DNA of 64,000 nucleotides, taken from NCBI RefSeq assembly GCF_041714655.1, contig NZ_CP168219.1, positions 930,001 through 994,000 of the forward strand, written 5' to 3'. Below are positions 7,407-15,952 of the stretch, piece after piece. The position numbers and the translations under genes were made by a program. This stretch comes from Pseudoroseicyclus_A sp041714655 (lineage in GTDB: Bacteria; Pseudomonadota; Alphaproteobacteria; Rhodobacterales; Rhodobacteraceae). The stretch's first letter is position 1, and every line of letters starts with the position of its first letter. The notes below the pieces were generated by a model that made no database searches, was not told the DNA's origin, and saw only the letters and a list, made by a program, of their open reading frames with translations.

Positions 7407-9065
7407 TTAGCCGCCGCGCCGCGCGGCGGCCGGGGCGCCGCCGAGATGCATCGCTGCATCGAGAAGCGCGCGGGTATAGGGATGGCTCGGCGCGTCGAAG
7501 ATCTGGTCGCGCGGGCCGATCTCGACGATATGGCCGGCCTCCATGACCGCGACGCGGTCGGCGATCTGCTCGACGGCGCCGAGATCGTGGCTGATGAAGA
7601 GGCAGGCGAAACCGTATTGCTCCTGCAGGCGGGCGATGAGCTCAAGGATCTGCTTCTGCACCGTCATGTCGAGCGCCGAGACCGGCTCGTCGGCGACGAC
7701 GAATGCCGGCCGGCGGACGATGGCGCGGGCGATGGCGACGCGCTGGCGCTGGCCGCCGGAGAGCTGGTGGGGCAGGCGGCGGAGGAACTCCGGGCCGAGC
7801 CCGACCGCCTCGCAGGTCTCCTCCACCCGCGCCCGGCGCTGGGAGCGCGGCACCGAGCGGTCGAGCCGCAAGGGCTCGCCGACGATATCGGCGACGCGCT
7901 GGCGCGGGTCGAGCGAGGAATAGGGGTCCTGGAAGACCATCTGCACATGCTGGCGCTGGGCCCGGCTCGGCCCTCGGCGCGCGGAGATCATCTCCTCGCC
8001 GCGGAACGCGATGCTGCCGCCGCTCGGCCGCTTGAGTCCGACGATGGCGCGCCCCAGCGTCGTCTTTCCGGAGCCGGAGGCGCCGACGAGCGCCAGCGTC
8101 TCGCCCGGCTGGATGGCGAGGTCGACCGCATGGACGACCTGCTTCACCTGACGCGGCTCGAGTAGCCGCCGGGGCCGGGCGTAATCGACCGTCAGGCCGT
8201 TGACCGCGAGGAGCGGCACGGGCGCCTGCGGAACATGCCGCGCCGGCCCGCGGCTCGGCAGCGCCTCGACCAGCTTGCGGGTATAGGGATGCTCGGGGCG
8301 GGAAAGGACGCGGGCGACCGGCCCCGCCTCCACCGCTTCGCCATCCTTCATCACCGCGGCGCGCGAGACGTAATGCGACACCATGCCGAGGTCATGGCTG
8401 ATGAGCAGCACCGCCGTTCCGTTCTCGCGGCAGAGCTCGACCATCAGGTCGAGCACCTGCCGCTGCACCAGCGTGTCGAGCGCCGTCGTCGGCTCGTCGG
8501 CGATGAGCAGCCGCGGCCTGGTCAGCATGACGGAGGCGAGCATGATCCGCTGCCGCATCCCGCCGGAGAACTCGTGCGGGTAGGACGTGAGGCAGCCCTC
8601 GGGGTCGGGGATGCGCACCCTGTCGAGCATCGCGGCGCAGCGGGTGAGGATCTCCTTCTCCGAGAGCTTGGAATGCAATTCCAGCGCCTCGGCCATCTGC
8701 CGGCCGATGGGCATCGAGGGGTTGAGGGAGACCATGGGCTCCTGAAACACCATCCCCACCTCGGCGCCCCGGATGCGGCGGAGCTGATCCGGCGCCATGC
8801 CCACGATCTCTCGCCCGCCGATGCGCACTGAACTCTCCGGCGCGATCTCCAGCGGCTTCGGCAGGACGCGGATCACCGAGCGGGCGGCCATGGTCTTGCC
8901 CGAGCCGCTCTCGCCGACAAGCGCGAACATCTCGCCGGCGCCGATGCGGAAGGAGAGATCCTTCACCACACGCCGCCCGCCGGGCCCGATGGTGACAGAG
9001 AGATCCGTCACCTCCAGCACCGGCGCGTCGGTGCCCTGCTGCGCGGCGTCGTACTTGGCGTTCAT
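7407..9065 (-). CDS. Fused double ATPase of peptide-type ABC importer (DppD-DppF-like)
   Basis: The 552-residue protein carries two complete ABC ATPase domains that power the importer. Domain 1 has Walker A GESGSGKT (51-58), signature FSGGM (166-170) and Walker B LLIADEP (187-193). Domain 2 has Walker A GASGSGKT (328-335), signature LSGGQ (435-439) and Walker B FVVADEP. Each domain ends with the oligopeptide-transporter HPYTR segment (259-263 and 528-532). The start ATG at 9063-9065 overlaps the stop of the permease gene by four bases (ATGA), showing translational coupling. Confidence 0.95.
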   Translation of the reverse strand: MNAKYDAAQQGTDAPVLEVTDLSVTIGPGGRRVVKDLSFRIGAGEMFALVGESGSGKTMAARSVIRVLPKPLEIAPESSVRIGGREIVGMAPDQLRRIRGAEVGMVFQEPMVSLNPSMPIGRQMAEALELHSKLSEKEILTRCAAMLDRVRIPDPEGCLTSYPHEFSGGMRQRIMLASVMLTRPRLLIADEPTTALDTLVQRQVLDLMVELCRENGTAVLLISHDLGMVSHYVSRAAVMKDGEAVEAGPVARVLSRPEHPYTRKLVEALPSRGPARHVPQAPVPLLAVNGLTVDYARPRRLLEPRQVKQVVHAVDLAIQPGETLALVGASGSGKTTLGRAIVGLKRPSGGSIAFRGEEMISARRGPSRAQRQHVQMVFQDPYSSLDPRQRVADIVGEPLRLDRSVPRSQRRARVEETCEAVGLGPEFLRRLPHQLSGGQRQRVAIARAIVRRPAFVVADEPVSALDMTVQKQILELIARLQEQYGFACLFISHDLGAVEQIADRVAVMEAGHIVEIGPRDQIFDAPSHPYTRALLDAAMHLGGAPAAARRGG

Positions 9066-9892
9066 TCGCGGCCCGCGTTCTTGGGGTCGGCAAAGTCGCG
9101 CAGCGCGTCGCCGAGCAGGTTGATGCCTAGGAGGGTGATGGTGATGCAGAGCCCGGGCAGGACGATCAGCAGCGGCGACTGAGTGATGTAGGGCCGGGCG
9201 CTCGCCAGCATGTTGCCCCAGCTCGGCTGCGGCGGCGGCACGCCAAGGCCGAGAAAGCTGAGGCCGGCCTCCGCCAGGATGATCCAGCCGAACATCGTGG
9301 TGGCCAGCACCGTCAGCGGCGGGATGGCGTTCGGCAGGACATGCCGCGCCACAGTGGCCACCTCGGAATTGCCGATGACGATGGAGGCCTCGACGAATTC
9401 CAGCTCGCGGATCGACAGGACAGCCGAGCGCGTCACCCGCACGACGGCGGGCATGTAGGCAAGGCCGAGCGCCACGATGATCCCCGACGAGCTGGCGCCG
9501 TAGATCGCCATGATGCCGAGCGCGAGGAGGAGGCCGGGGAAGGCCAGGAAGGCGTCGTTGACCACCATCAGCAGCCGGTCCACCGGCCCGCGGAAGAACC
9601 CCGCTACCAGTCCGATGACCATGCCGGAGGCGAGCGCGAAGGCGAGCGTCGTGAAGGCGATCCAGGCGCTGGCCTCGGCGCCGGCGAGGAGGCGGCTGAG
9701 CGTATCGCGGCCAAACTCGTCGGCGCCGAGCAGATGCGCGGGCCCGGGCCCGGTGAGCCGCGCGCCGAGGTCGAGCGCCATCGGGTCGTAGGGCGCGAGC
9801 CGGCCACCAAAAAGGGCGAGGAACAGGAGCGCGAGGAGGACGAGGAGCCCGAAGGCGGCATTGACCTTCATATGGCGGAAGACCCGGCCCAT
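9062..9892 (-). CDS. ABC transporter permease, DppC-like
   Basis: This inner-membrane permease of the peptide-type importer has 276 residues. The N-terminal membrane segment FGLLVLLALLFLALFGGRLA is followed by the DppC-type LLGADEFGRDTLSRLLAG motif. The cytoplasmic EAA loop reads EFVEASIVIGNSEVATVARHVLPNAIPPL. Its start codon shares one base with the stop of the upstream permease gene. A second Met at residue 8 is a possible alternative start. Confidence 0.93.
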   Translation of the reverse strand: MGRVFRHMKVNAAFGLLVLLALLFLALFGGRLAPYDPMALDLGARLTGPGPAHLLGADEFGRDTLSRLLAGAEASAWIAFTTLAFALASGMVIGLVAGFFRGPVDRLLMVVNDAFLAFPGLLLALGIMAIYGASSSGIIVALGLAYMPAVVRVTRSAVLSIRELEFVEASIVIGNSEVATVARHVLPNAIPPLTVLATTMFGWIILAEAGLSFLGLGVPPPQPSWGNMLASARPYITQSPLLIVLPGLCITITLLGINLLGDALRDFADPKNAGRE

Positions 9893-10833
9893 CAGCGCGC
9901 CACCCGCGGGTCGAGCAGCGGATAGACGAGGTCCACCAGCAGGTTAACCGCCACATAGATGAAGGTTATCAAGAGGATGCATCCCTGGATGATCGGGTAG
10001 TCGCGGGCATAGATGCCATCGACCAGCAGCCGGCCGAGGCCGGGGATGGTGAACACCGTCTCGGTGATCGCGATGCCGCCGAGGAGGCTGCCGAGGATCA
10101 GGCCGAGGAGCGTCCAGGTCGGCGCGAAGGAATTGCGCAGCCCGTGCCGCCAGACGATCTGGCTCTCCGACAGGCCCTTGGCGCGCGCATGGGTGATGTA
10201 TTCGAGCCCGGCGACGGTGATGGCGCTGGCGCGGGTCATCCGGGCGATGGAGCCGATGTCGGTCAGCGCCAGTGTCATCACCGGCATGATCATGTAGAGG
10301 AGCGCCGCGCCCGGGTCGCGCGACAGCGAGACGAAGCCCACCACCGGCAGCCAGCCGAGCCAGAGCCCGAAAGCCAGAAGGATCATCAGCCCCAGCCAGA
10401 AGCCCGGCAGCGACAGGAGCAGCGTCGAGGAGGCGATGACAGCGAAATCGCCGAGGCTGTCCTTCCGCCAGGCGGCGAACATGCCGGCGGGCACGGCGAT
10501 GATCGTCGCCAGCGTCAGCGCGATGAGCACGATCGGGGCGGAGACGAAGAAGCGGCTGACGATCAGGTCGCTGACCGGCAGGTCCATGGTGATCGAGCGG
10601 CCGAAATCTCCGTGGAGGATATCGCGGAGCCAGATGAGATATTGCACCGGCAGGGGCTTGTCGAGCCCCATGCGCGCCCGCAGCGCCTCGAGCTGGCCGG
10701 GCAGAGCGTCGTCGCCGAGCATGAGCTGCGCGGGGTCGCCGGGGATCAGCCGGACGATGGCGAAGACGGCGGCCGAGACGATCAGCAGCGTCGGAATGGC
10801 GGAGAGGAGCCGCGAGAGAAAGAAGCGCAGCAT
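9892..10833 (-). CDS. ABC transporter permease, DppB-like
   Basis: This inner-membrane permease has 313 residues. The N-terminus FFLSRLLSAIPTLLIVSAAVF and the RLIPGDPA motif are diagnostic of the DppB/OppB family. The EAA loop reads EYITHARAKGLSESQIVWRHGLRN. It pairs with the DppC-like protein encoded immediately downstream. The operon order is C45 enzyme, DppB-like, DppC-like, double ATPase, with gaps of six bases or less. Confidence 0.94.
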   Translation of the reverse strand: MLRFFLSRLLSAIPTLLIVSAAVFAIVRLIPGDPAQLMLGDDALPGQLEALRARMGLDKPLPVQYLIWLRDILHGDFGRSITMDLPVSDLIVSRFFVSAPIVLIALTLATIIAVPAGMFAAWRKDSLGDFAVIASSTLLLSLPGFWLGLMILLAFGLWLGWLPVVGFVSLSRDPGAALLYMIMPVMTLALTDIGSIARMTRASAITVAGLEYITHARAKGLSESQIVWRHGLRNSFAPTWTLLGLILGSLLGGIAITETVFTIPGLGRLLVDGIYARDYPIIQGCILLITFIYVAVNLLVDLVYPLLDPRVAR

Positions 10834-10839
10834 GGTGGC

Positions 10840-11976
10840 TCAGGTCCCGGTCGCGCGCACGGGCTCGAGCTCCGGCTCGATCCGGTAGGTGCCGGCGGTC
10901 TCGTTGAGGGCCGGCATCGGCGTCACCTCCAGATAGCCGTCCGCCGGGACCATGACGACCCGCGCCACGGTGGCCGAGAGGTTGCCCTTGGCACCGGGGA
11001 TGGGCGGGCGGCAGACGGAATAGGGGTAGCCGAAGCGGTCGCCGAGCGCCGAGCGCGTGTCGGCGAGGGTGATCGCGCCGATCTTGGGGGTCAACGCCTC
11101 CTTCACCCGCCAGTCTCGGTAGAGGCTGTCGGGCACGCTCTCGAGCCCGGTCTCGCGGAGCTTCGCGAGGGCGACGGGGCTCTGCCAGTGGTTGGCATGC
11201 ACGATGAGGCCGCGCTCGGGATAGATCGCGAAGGTCTCGTCGGGGGCGCATTCGAAATCGACGGCGAAGCCCTCCGCCGAGCCGACGATCATGTTGTTGG
11301 CGGCGGATTTGGGCGTCGTGGCGACGATGCGCAGCGCCTCGGAGAGGTGCCGCGCCTCCAGCGCCCGGCGGCGGATCAGCGCCAGCGGCACGCCGAAGCT
11401 GCGGTAATCGCGGTCGCATTCGAGGTAATTGGCGGTGATGGAAATCCCGGCGGCGTTGAGGCCGCTGCGGGCCATGCCACCGGCTTCGGTGAAGGTGAGG
11501 ATGTCGGGGCCATCGGTGCCGGTGATGCGCAGGACGACTGAGGTTTCGGCGCATTCGGCACGCCAGTCCCAGTTCTGCGCCTGGATCAGCTTGCCGTCGG
11601 CGGTGGCAGAGGGCAGGGCGGCGATGCCCGTGCAGCCGTCCGGCTCCGCCGCCATGCCCCGCCGCCGTGCGAGCTGGACGATCTCCGTCCGCGCATTGAC
11701 GAGCAGGATCTCGGCGAAGCTGACGCCGGCGCCCTCGGCGATATAGCGCATCTCCTCCACCAGATGCGGCGCGAAATCGGTGATCTTTTGCGCGAAGGGG
11801 TCGGTCAGCGTGGCGAGGGTGGAAAGGTCACAGCCGAGCCCGGCGATCTGCTCGGAATAGAGCGCGATCGAGGCGCGGATTCGGCCCCGCGCCGCCTCCC
11901 CATAGCCATGCCCACGCTGGCGCCGGTCGCCGCTGATCTCGATGAGGGGGAAGGGCTCGTAGGAAGACATGGCCAT
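10840..11976 (-). CDS. C45-family N-terminal-nucleophile acyltransferase/amidase
   Basis: The 378-residue protein resembles the family of isopenicillin-N / 6-aminopenicillanate acyltransferase (peptidase C45). These enzymes cleave themselves before a cysteine that then becomes the catalytic N-terminal nucleophile. Here the expected site is Gly114-Cys115 in the motif DGCTGIA. Other family features are QNWDWR, EAGGMARSGLNAAGI and NNMIVGSAEGFAVDFE. There is no signal peptide. As first gene of the ABC importer operon it probably forms or breaks an amide bond on the imported molecule. Penicillin synthesis is not implied. The Met at residue 3 is an alternative start. Confidence 0.82.
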   Translation of the reverse strand: MAMSSYEPFPLIEISGDRRQRGHGYGEAARGRIRASIALYSEQIAGLGCDLSTLATLTDPFAQKITDFAPHLVEEMRYIAEGAGVSFAEILLVNARTEIVQLARRRGMAAEPDGCTGIAALPSATADGKLIQAQNWDWRAECAETSVVLRITGTDGPDILTFTEAGGMARSGLNAAGISITANYLECDRDYRSFGVPLALIRRRALEARHLSEALRIVATTPKSAANNMIVGSAEGFAVDFECAPDETFAIYPERGLIVHANHWQSPVALAKLRETGLESVPDSLYRDWRVKEALTPKIGAITLADTRSALGDRFGYPYSVCRPPIPGAKGNLSATVARVVMVPADGYLEVTPMPALNETAGTYRIEPELEPVRATGT

Positions 11977-12028
11977 CCTTGCTGCTTTCGTCCTTCGACT
12001 CCTATATGCACTATATCGACATTAAAAG

Positions 12029-12056
12029 CATTTTGTGATCCCGGAGTGCATTTTGC
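12029..12056. promoter_or_regulatory. Putative operator, direct repeat with 20-bp period (copy 2)
   Basis: Boxes gcattttgtg (12029-12038) and gtgcattttg (12047-12056) have ttttg cores 20 bp apart, with the same geometry as the copy at 7269-7296. The element lies in the 148-base divergent region between the C45/ABC operon and the tandem-wHTH regulator gene. It could control both. Confidence 0.62.
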
Positions 12057-12124
12057 CCGGCGCGGACGTTGTCCGCCGCACCTGCAGGCAGTAAGCGTGG
12101 AGCCAGGCGCGGACGAGGAGGCCT

Positions 12125-13018
12125 ATGGGAACGCAAAATTCCGAAGCGGCGGAGGCGCTCACGCCGCTGCAGCTCGATCTCGCCCAGAAGATCCTGCAGC
12201 ATCTGCGTGACGAGGCGCTGCCGGTCGGCACCCGCGTTTCTGCGCCCGAGCTGGCGCGCAGCTTCAACGTCTCCCGCTCGCCGGTCGGCCGGGCCCTCGG
12301 GCTTCTGGTCGAGGAGGGCGTGCTGCGCGTCACGCCGTCGCGGCGGATGGAGGTGGCGCGGGACGTCTCGAAGCTCGAGGTGCCGGCGCTGGCCGGGCCC
12401 TCGCCGCAGGAGGATCTCTACAAGCGCATCATGCGCGATCGCGCGCGGGGCGATCTGCCCCGCGAGGTGTCTGAGGCCGAGCTAATCCCGCGCTACGGCG
12501 TCTCCCGCGGCACGATCCGCAAGGTGCTGATGCGCTTCGCCGCGGACGGGCTGGCGCAGCGGCTGCAGGGGCATGGCTGGCAATTCGTGGAATCACTCCA
12601 CGATGCCGAGTCGCTCCGCGAGAGCTACCACTTCCGCCTGATCGTCGAATGCTCCGCCTTCCGCGCCCCCGGCTACCATGCCGACCCGGCGCGGATCGAC
12701 CAGATCCGCCGGGCCCACGAGCGCATCCTGACGCTCGGCCGCGGCGCGGTGACGGCGGAGCAATGGTTCGGCGTCAACGCCGGCTTTCACGAGGCGGTGG
12801 CCGGCTTTTCCGGCAACCGCTACCTCGTCTCGGCCGTCCAGCATCAGAACAACCTGCGGCGGATGCGCGAGGCGGCGCTCTATGAAGAGCTCTCGATCCG
12901 CCGCATCCGGGTGTCCTGCGAGGAGCATCTCGACGTGCTCGCCGCCATCGAGGAGGGCAACCTCGAATGGGCGGAATCGCTGATGCGCGAGCATCTGAAG
13001 AAGGCCGGCGGGCTCTGA
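12125..13018 (+). CDS. GntR-like transcriptional regulator with two tandem winged-helix domains
   Basis: The 297-residue protein appears to contain two winged helix-turn-helix domains in a row. Residues about 14-77 hold SAPELARSFNVSRSPVGRAL. Residues about 95-158 hold SEAELIPRYGVSRGTIRKVL. A C-terminal helical domain (LRESYHFRLIVECSAF, then NAGFHEAVAGFSGN) looks like an FCD-type ligand-binding domain. A normal GntR/FCD protein has one wHTH and about 220-240 residues; the extra domain explains the length. It is divergent from the ABC operon with the direct-repeat operator in between. It ends four bases from the convergent ligase gene. Confidence 0.82.
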   Translation: MGTQNSEAAEALTPLQLDLAQKILQHLRDEALPVGTRVSAPELARSFNVSRSPVGRALGLLVEEGVLRVTPSRRMEVARDVSKLEVPALAGPSPQEDLYKRIMRDRARGDLPREVSEAELIPRYGVSRGTIRKVLMRFAADGLAQRLQGHGWQFVESLHDAESLRESYHFRLIVECSAFRAPGYHADPARIDQIRRAHERILTLGRGAVTAEQWFGVNAGFHEAVAGFSGNRYLVSAVQHQNNLRRMREAALYEELSIRRIRVSCEEHLDVLAAIEEGNLEWAESLMREHLKKAGGL

Positions 13019-13022
13019 GGCC

Positions 13023-14306
13023 TCAGGTCATCCGCAGGTAGCTGTCGATCTCGAAGGGGCTGACATGGGCGGCGAAGACGCCCCGCTCCTGCGCCTTGCA
13101 CTCCGCGAACATCGTGAAGAAGAGCTCCGGCAGGTAGGAGCGGAGGATCGGCGCCGCCTCGAAGGCGGCGATGGCCGCGCCCCAATCCTCCGGCAGGCGG
13201 GGGTCGGCGAGGGGCGCGTCGGGGTCGATCTTGTGGGTCAGCCCGTGGAGGATGCCGCAGAGGATGGCGGCGATCACCAGATAGGGATTGGCGTCGGCCC
13301 CCGCGACCCGGTGCTCCAGCCGCCGCGCCGCCGCCGGGCCGCCGGGGATGCGGATCGCGGCCATCCGGTCCTCGTGCCCCCAGTCGGTGTTGACGGGCGC
13401 ATAGCTCGCCGGGCGGAGCCGGCGGTAGGAGTTGAAATGCGGCGCAAAGATCAGCGCCGACTGGTGCATCGCCTGCCGGAGCCCGCCGACGGCATGGCCG
13501 AGCGCCGGGGCGCCCCGCGCCGAGCCGTCGTCGAAGATGTTGCGGCCGTCCTCATCCAGAAGGCTCACATGCACATGGAGGCCATTGCCGGCCTCTTCCG
13601 AGAAGGGCTTGGCCATGAAGCAGGCCTCCCACCCGTGGGTCCGGGCGATGCCGGCGGCGAGGTGCTTGAAGAGCTGGGCGTGGTCGGCGGCGGCCAGCGG
13701 GTCGGGCGCGTGCTTGAAGTTGACCTCCAGCTGGCCCGGCCCGTTCTCGGCGATGACCGTATCGAGCGGCAGGCCCCAGCTCCGGCAGGCGGCGCTGACC
13801 TCTCGGATGTAGGGGCCGTAGGCCTCGAGCTCGGTGATGGCCATGGTCGCGGCGCGCACCTTGCCGGGGCCGGTCGCGGCGGGGACGATGCTCTCCCCCT
13901 TGCGCTCGACGAGGTAGAATTCCAGCTCCGTCGCCATCACCGGCGTGAGGCCGGCCTCGCGGAAGGCGGCGACGATGGCGCCGAGCACCCGGCGCGGATC
14001 GCCGCCATAGGGGCGCCCGTCGTCCTGCCGGAGCCAGACGGGGAAGAGCGCGGAGCCCGGCGCGTTCCACGGCGTCGGCAGGAAGCCGGTGCCGATCGGC
14101 TCGGCGACGCCATCGGCATCGCCATCCTCGAAGACCTTGGGATTGCCGTCGATATCGGCGCCCCAGACGTCCATCCCGGCGATGGTCAGCGGCATCCGGA
14201 TGCCGGAGCCGAGCGCCTTCTGCACGGCGCCCTCCTCGAGCCGCTTGCCGCGGTAGATGCCATTGAGATCGGCGAGGGCGGCGTAGAACTCGGTGATGTC
14301 GTTCAT
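13023..14306 (-). CDS. Glutamine synthetase family ligase (PuuA/gamma-glutamylamine synthetase-like)
   Basis: The 427-residue member of the glutamine synthetase superfamily joins glutamate to ammonia or an amine using ATP. Metal and ATP-site motifs are visible: ATELEFYLVE, ENGPGQLEVNF, NGLHVHVSL and the GADANPYL loop. The order is that of type III / PuuA-like enzymes, not GlnA. Its start overlaps the stop of the adjacent aldehyde dehydrogenase gene by four bases. Ligase plus PuuC-like dehydrogenase is the signature pair of gamma-glutamylated amine breakdown. No PuuB-type oxidase or PuuD-type hydrolase gene lies beside them. Confidence 0.88.
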   Translation of the reverse strand: MNDITEFYAALADLNGIYRGKRLEEGAVQKALGSGIRMPLTIAGMDVWGADIDGNPKVFEDGDADGVAEPIGTGFLPTPWNAPGSALFPVWLRQDDGRPYGGDPRRVLGAIVAAFREAGLTPVMATELEFYLVERKGESIVPAATGPGKVRAATMAITELEAYGPYIREVSAACRSWGLPLDTVIAENGPGQLEVNFKHAPDPLAAADHAQLFKHLAAGIARTHGWEACFMAKPFSEEAGNGLHVHVSLLDEDGRNIFDDGSARGAPALGHAVGGLRQAMHQSALIFAPHFNSYRRLRPASYAPVNTDWGHEDRMAAIRIPGGPAAARRLEHRVAGADANPYLVIAAILCGILHGLTHKIDPDAPLADPRLPEDWGAAIAAFEAAPILRSYLPELFFTMFAECKAQERGVFAAHVSPFEIDSYLRMT

Positions 14307-15778
14307 GATGCGAACCGGAGCCAGGTGGAGCGGAGGCCCGTATACTTCTCCGCCGCATGGCGCGAAAGGTCGCGCCCGAAGCCCGACTGGCGGAAGCCGC
14401 CGAAGGGCACGGCGGGGTCGATCGGGTCGACCGCGTTGACGGCCACGAGCCCGGCGCGGATCGCCGCCGCCACCCGGTGCGCGCGCCGGAAGTCGGAGGT
14501 CCAGAGCGAGGCGGCGAGCCCGTAGGCGCTGCCGTTGGCGAGGGCGATGGCCTCTGCCTCGCTCTCGAAGGTCGTCACCGCGAGGACGGGGCCGAAGATC
14601 TCCTCCTGCGCGATGGTGGCGCCGGGCGGGACGTCGGTGAGGATCGTCGGCTCGACATGGAAGCCGGTGCCCTCCGGTTGTCCTCCGCCGGCGAGGAGTG
14701 TCGCCTCCCGCCGGCCCGCCTCGATATAGCCGAGAACCCGGCGCTGCTGCGCCGCGCTGACGAGGGGGCCCATGCCGGATGCCGGGTCGAGCGGGTCGCC
14801 CGGCCGGTACTTCGCGAGCTCGCCCCGGAGCAGCTCGGCGAAGGGGGCGGCGACCTTGCGGTCGACAAGGACGCGCGAGGTGGCGGAGCAGACCTGGCCC
14901 TGGTTGTAGAAGATGCCCTCCGCCGCGGCCGCCGCCGCCCCGGGCAGGTCGTCGCAATCGGCGAAGACGATCAGCGGCGACTTGCCGCCGCACTCCAGCC
15001 AGACCTGCTTGAGGTTCGACTGCCCGGCATATTGCAGGAAGAGCCTGCCGACCTCGGTCGAGCCCGTGAAGGCGAGGACGTCGACATCCGGGTGCAGCCC
15101 GAGCGCCCGCCCGGCCACCGCGCCATGGCCGGGCACGACGTTCAGCACCCCCTCGGGCAACCCTGCCTCCAGCGCCAACTCGCCGAAGCGGAGCGCGGTG
15201 AAGTTGGATTGCTCTGCCGGTTTCAGGACGACGGAATTGCCGGCGGCGAGCGCCGGCGTGCATTTCCAGAGCGCCATGTTGAGCGGGAAGTTCCAAGGCA
15301 CGACGGCGCCGACGACGCCGAGCGGCACGCGCTCGATCAGGACGGTATTGCCGGGGCGGGGGGAGGTCGTCTCGCCATAGGCCTTGTCGGCCTCCTCTGC
15401 ATGCCACTGCAGGATGCCGATGGCATTCGGCAGATCGTTGCCCCGCGCCTGGGTCACGAGCTTGCCCATGTCGAGGCTCTCCATCACCGCCAGCCGGTCG
15501 AGCTCTGCCCGCAGGAGCTCCGCGAGGCGGAGGAGCGCCGCCTTGCGATGCGCCGGCGCCGCGCGGCTCCAGGCGCCGCCGTCGAAGCTGGCGCGGGCGG
15601 CGACGACGGCACTGTGCACGTCATCGGCGGTGCAGGCCGCGACGCGGGCGATCTCGGCGCCGGTGGCGGGGTTGATCGCCGGCAGCGTGCCGCCGTCCGA
15701 CGCCTCCTTCAGCGCGCCGCCGATGAGGGCGCGGGAGGGCAGGTGGAGGGTTTCGGCGATCTGGTGCCACTTGGTCAT
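14303..15778 (-). CDS. Aldehyde dehydrogenase, PuuC-like
   Basis: This NAD(P)-dependent aldehyde dehydrogenase has 491 residues. Catalytic Asn163 is in PWNFP, the general base Glu262 in LECGGKSP and the nucleophile Cys297 in GQVCSAT. The length and the YNQGQVCSA context fit gamma-glutamyl-gamma-aminobutyraldehyde / betaine-aldehyde type enzymes. It is first in a two-gene operon with the GS-like ligase, divergent from the operon starting at 15953. The likely role is oxidation of an aminoaldehyde made from an amine; the exact substrate is inferred. Confidence 0.9.
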   Translation of the reverse strand: MTKWHQIAETLHLPSRALIGGALKEASDGGTLPAINPATGAEIARVAACTADDVHSAVVAARASFDGGAWSRAAPAHRKAALLRLAELLRAELDRLAVMESLDMGKLVTQARGNDLPNAIGILQWHAEEADKAYGETTSPRPGNTVLIERVPLGVVGAVVPWNFPLNMALWKCTPALAAGNSVVLKPAEQSNFTALRFGELALEAGLPEGVLNVVPGHGAVAGRALGLHPDVDVLAFTGSTEVGRLFLQYAGQSNLKQVWLECGGKSPLIVFADCDDLPGAAAAAAEGIFYNQGQVCSATSRVLVDRKVAAPFAELLRGELAKYRPGDPLDPASGMGPLVSAAQQRRVLGYIEAGRREATLLAGGGQPEGTGFHVEPTILTDVPPGATIAQEEIFGPVLAVTTFESEAEAIALANGSAYGLAASLWTSDFRRAHRVAAAIRAGLVAVNAVDPIDPAVPFGGFRQSGFGRDLSRHAAEKYTGLRSTWLRFAS

Positions 15779-15860
15779 CTGATAATGGTCCGGGCAGTTT
15801 TCGGCGGGTTTGAGAGGGTAGGGCGGCGTTCATCAGGCTTTATTTCAGCAGTTTATCGCC

Positions 15861-15906
15861 TTGACCTTTCCCTCTCTGCTTTCCTATTGCGCGATTTGCG
15901 ATCGCA
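15861..15906 (+). promoter_or_regulatory. Putative promoter and palindromic operator before the second aldehyde dehydrogenase operon
   Basis: A candidate -35 TTGACC (15861-15866) and -10 CTATTG (15884-15889) are 17 bp apart. Just downstream is a perfect palindrome, TGCGATCGCA (15897-15906). The stretch 15893-15906 (gatttgcGATCGCA) matches 25907-25920 in front of the second NylB-like gene at 11 of 14 positions. The gap 15779-15952 separates two divergent catabolic operons. Confidence 0.42.
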
Positions 15907-15952
15907 CTTTACACAGCGAGTCGCTGAGAAGGCAAGAGCGGGAGGGCGCGAC

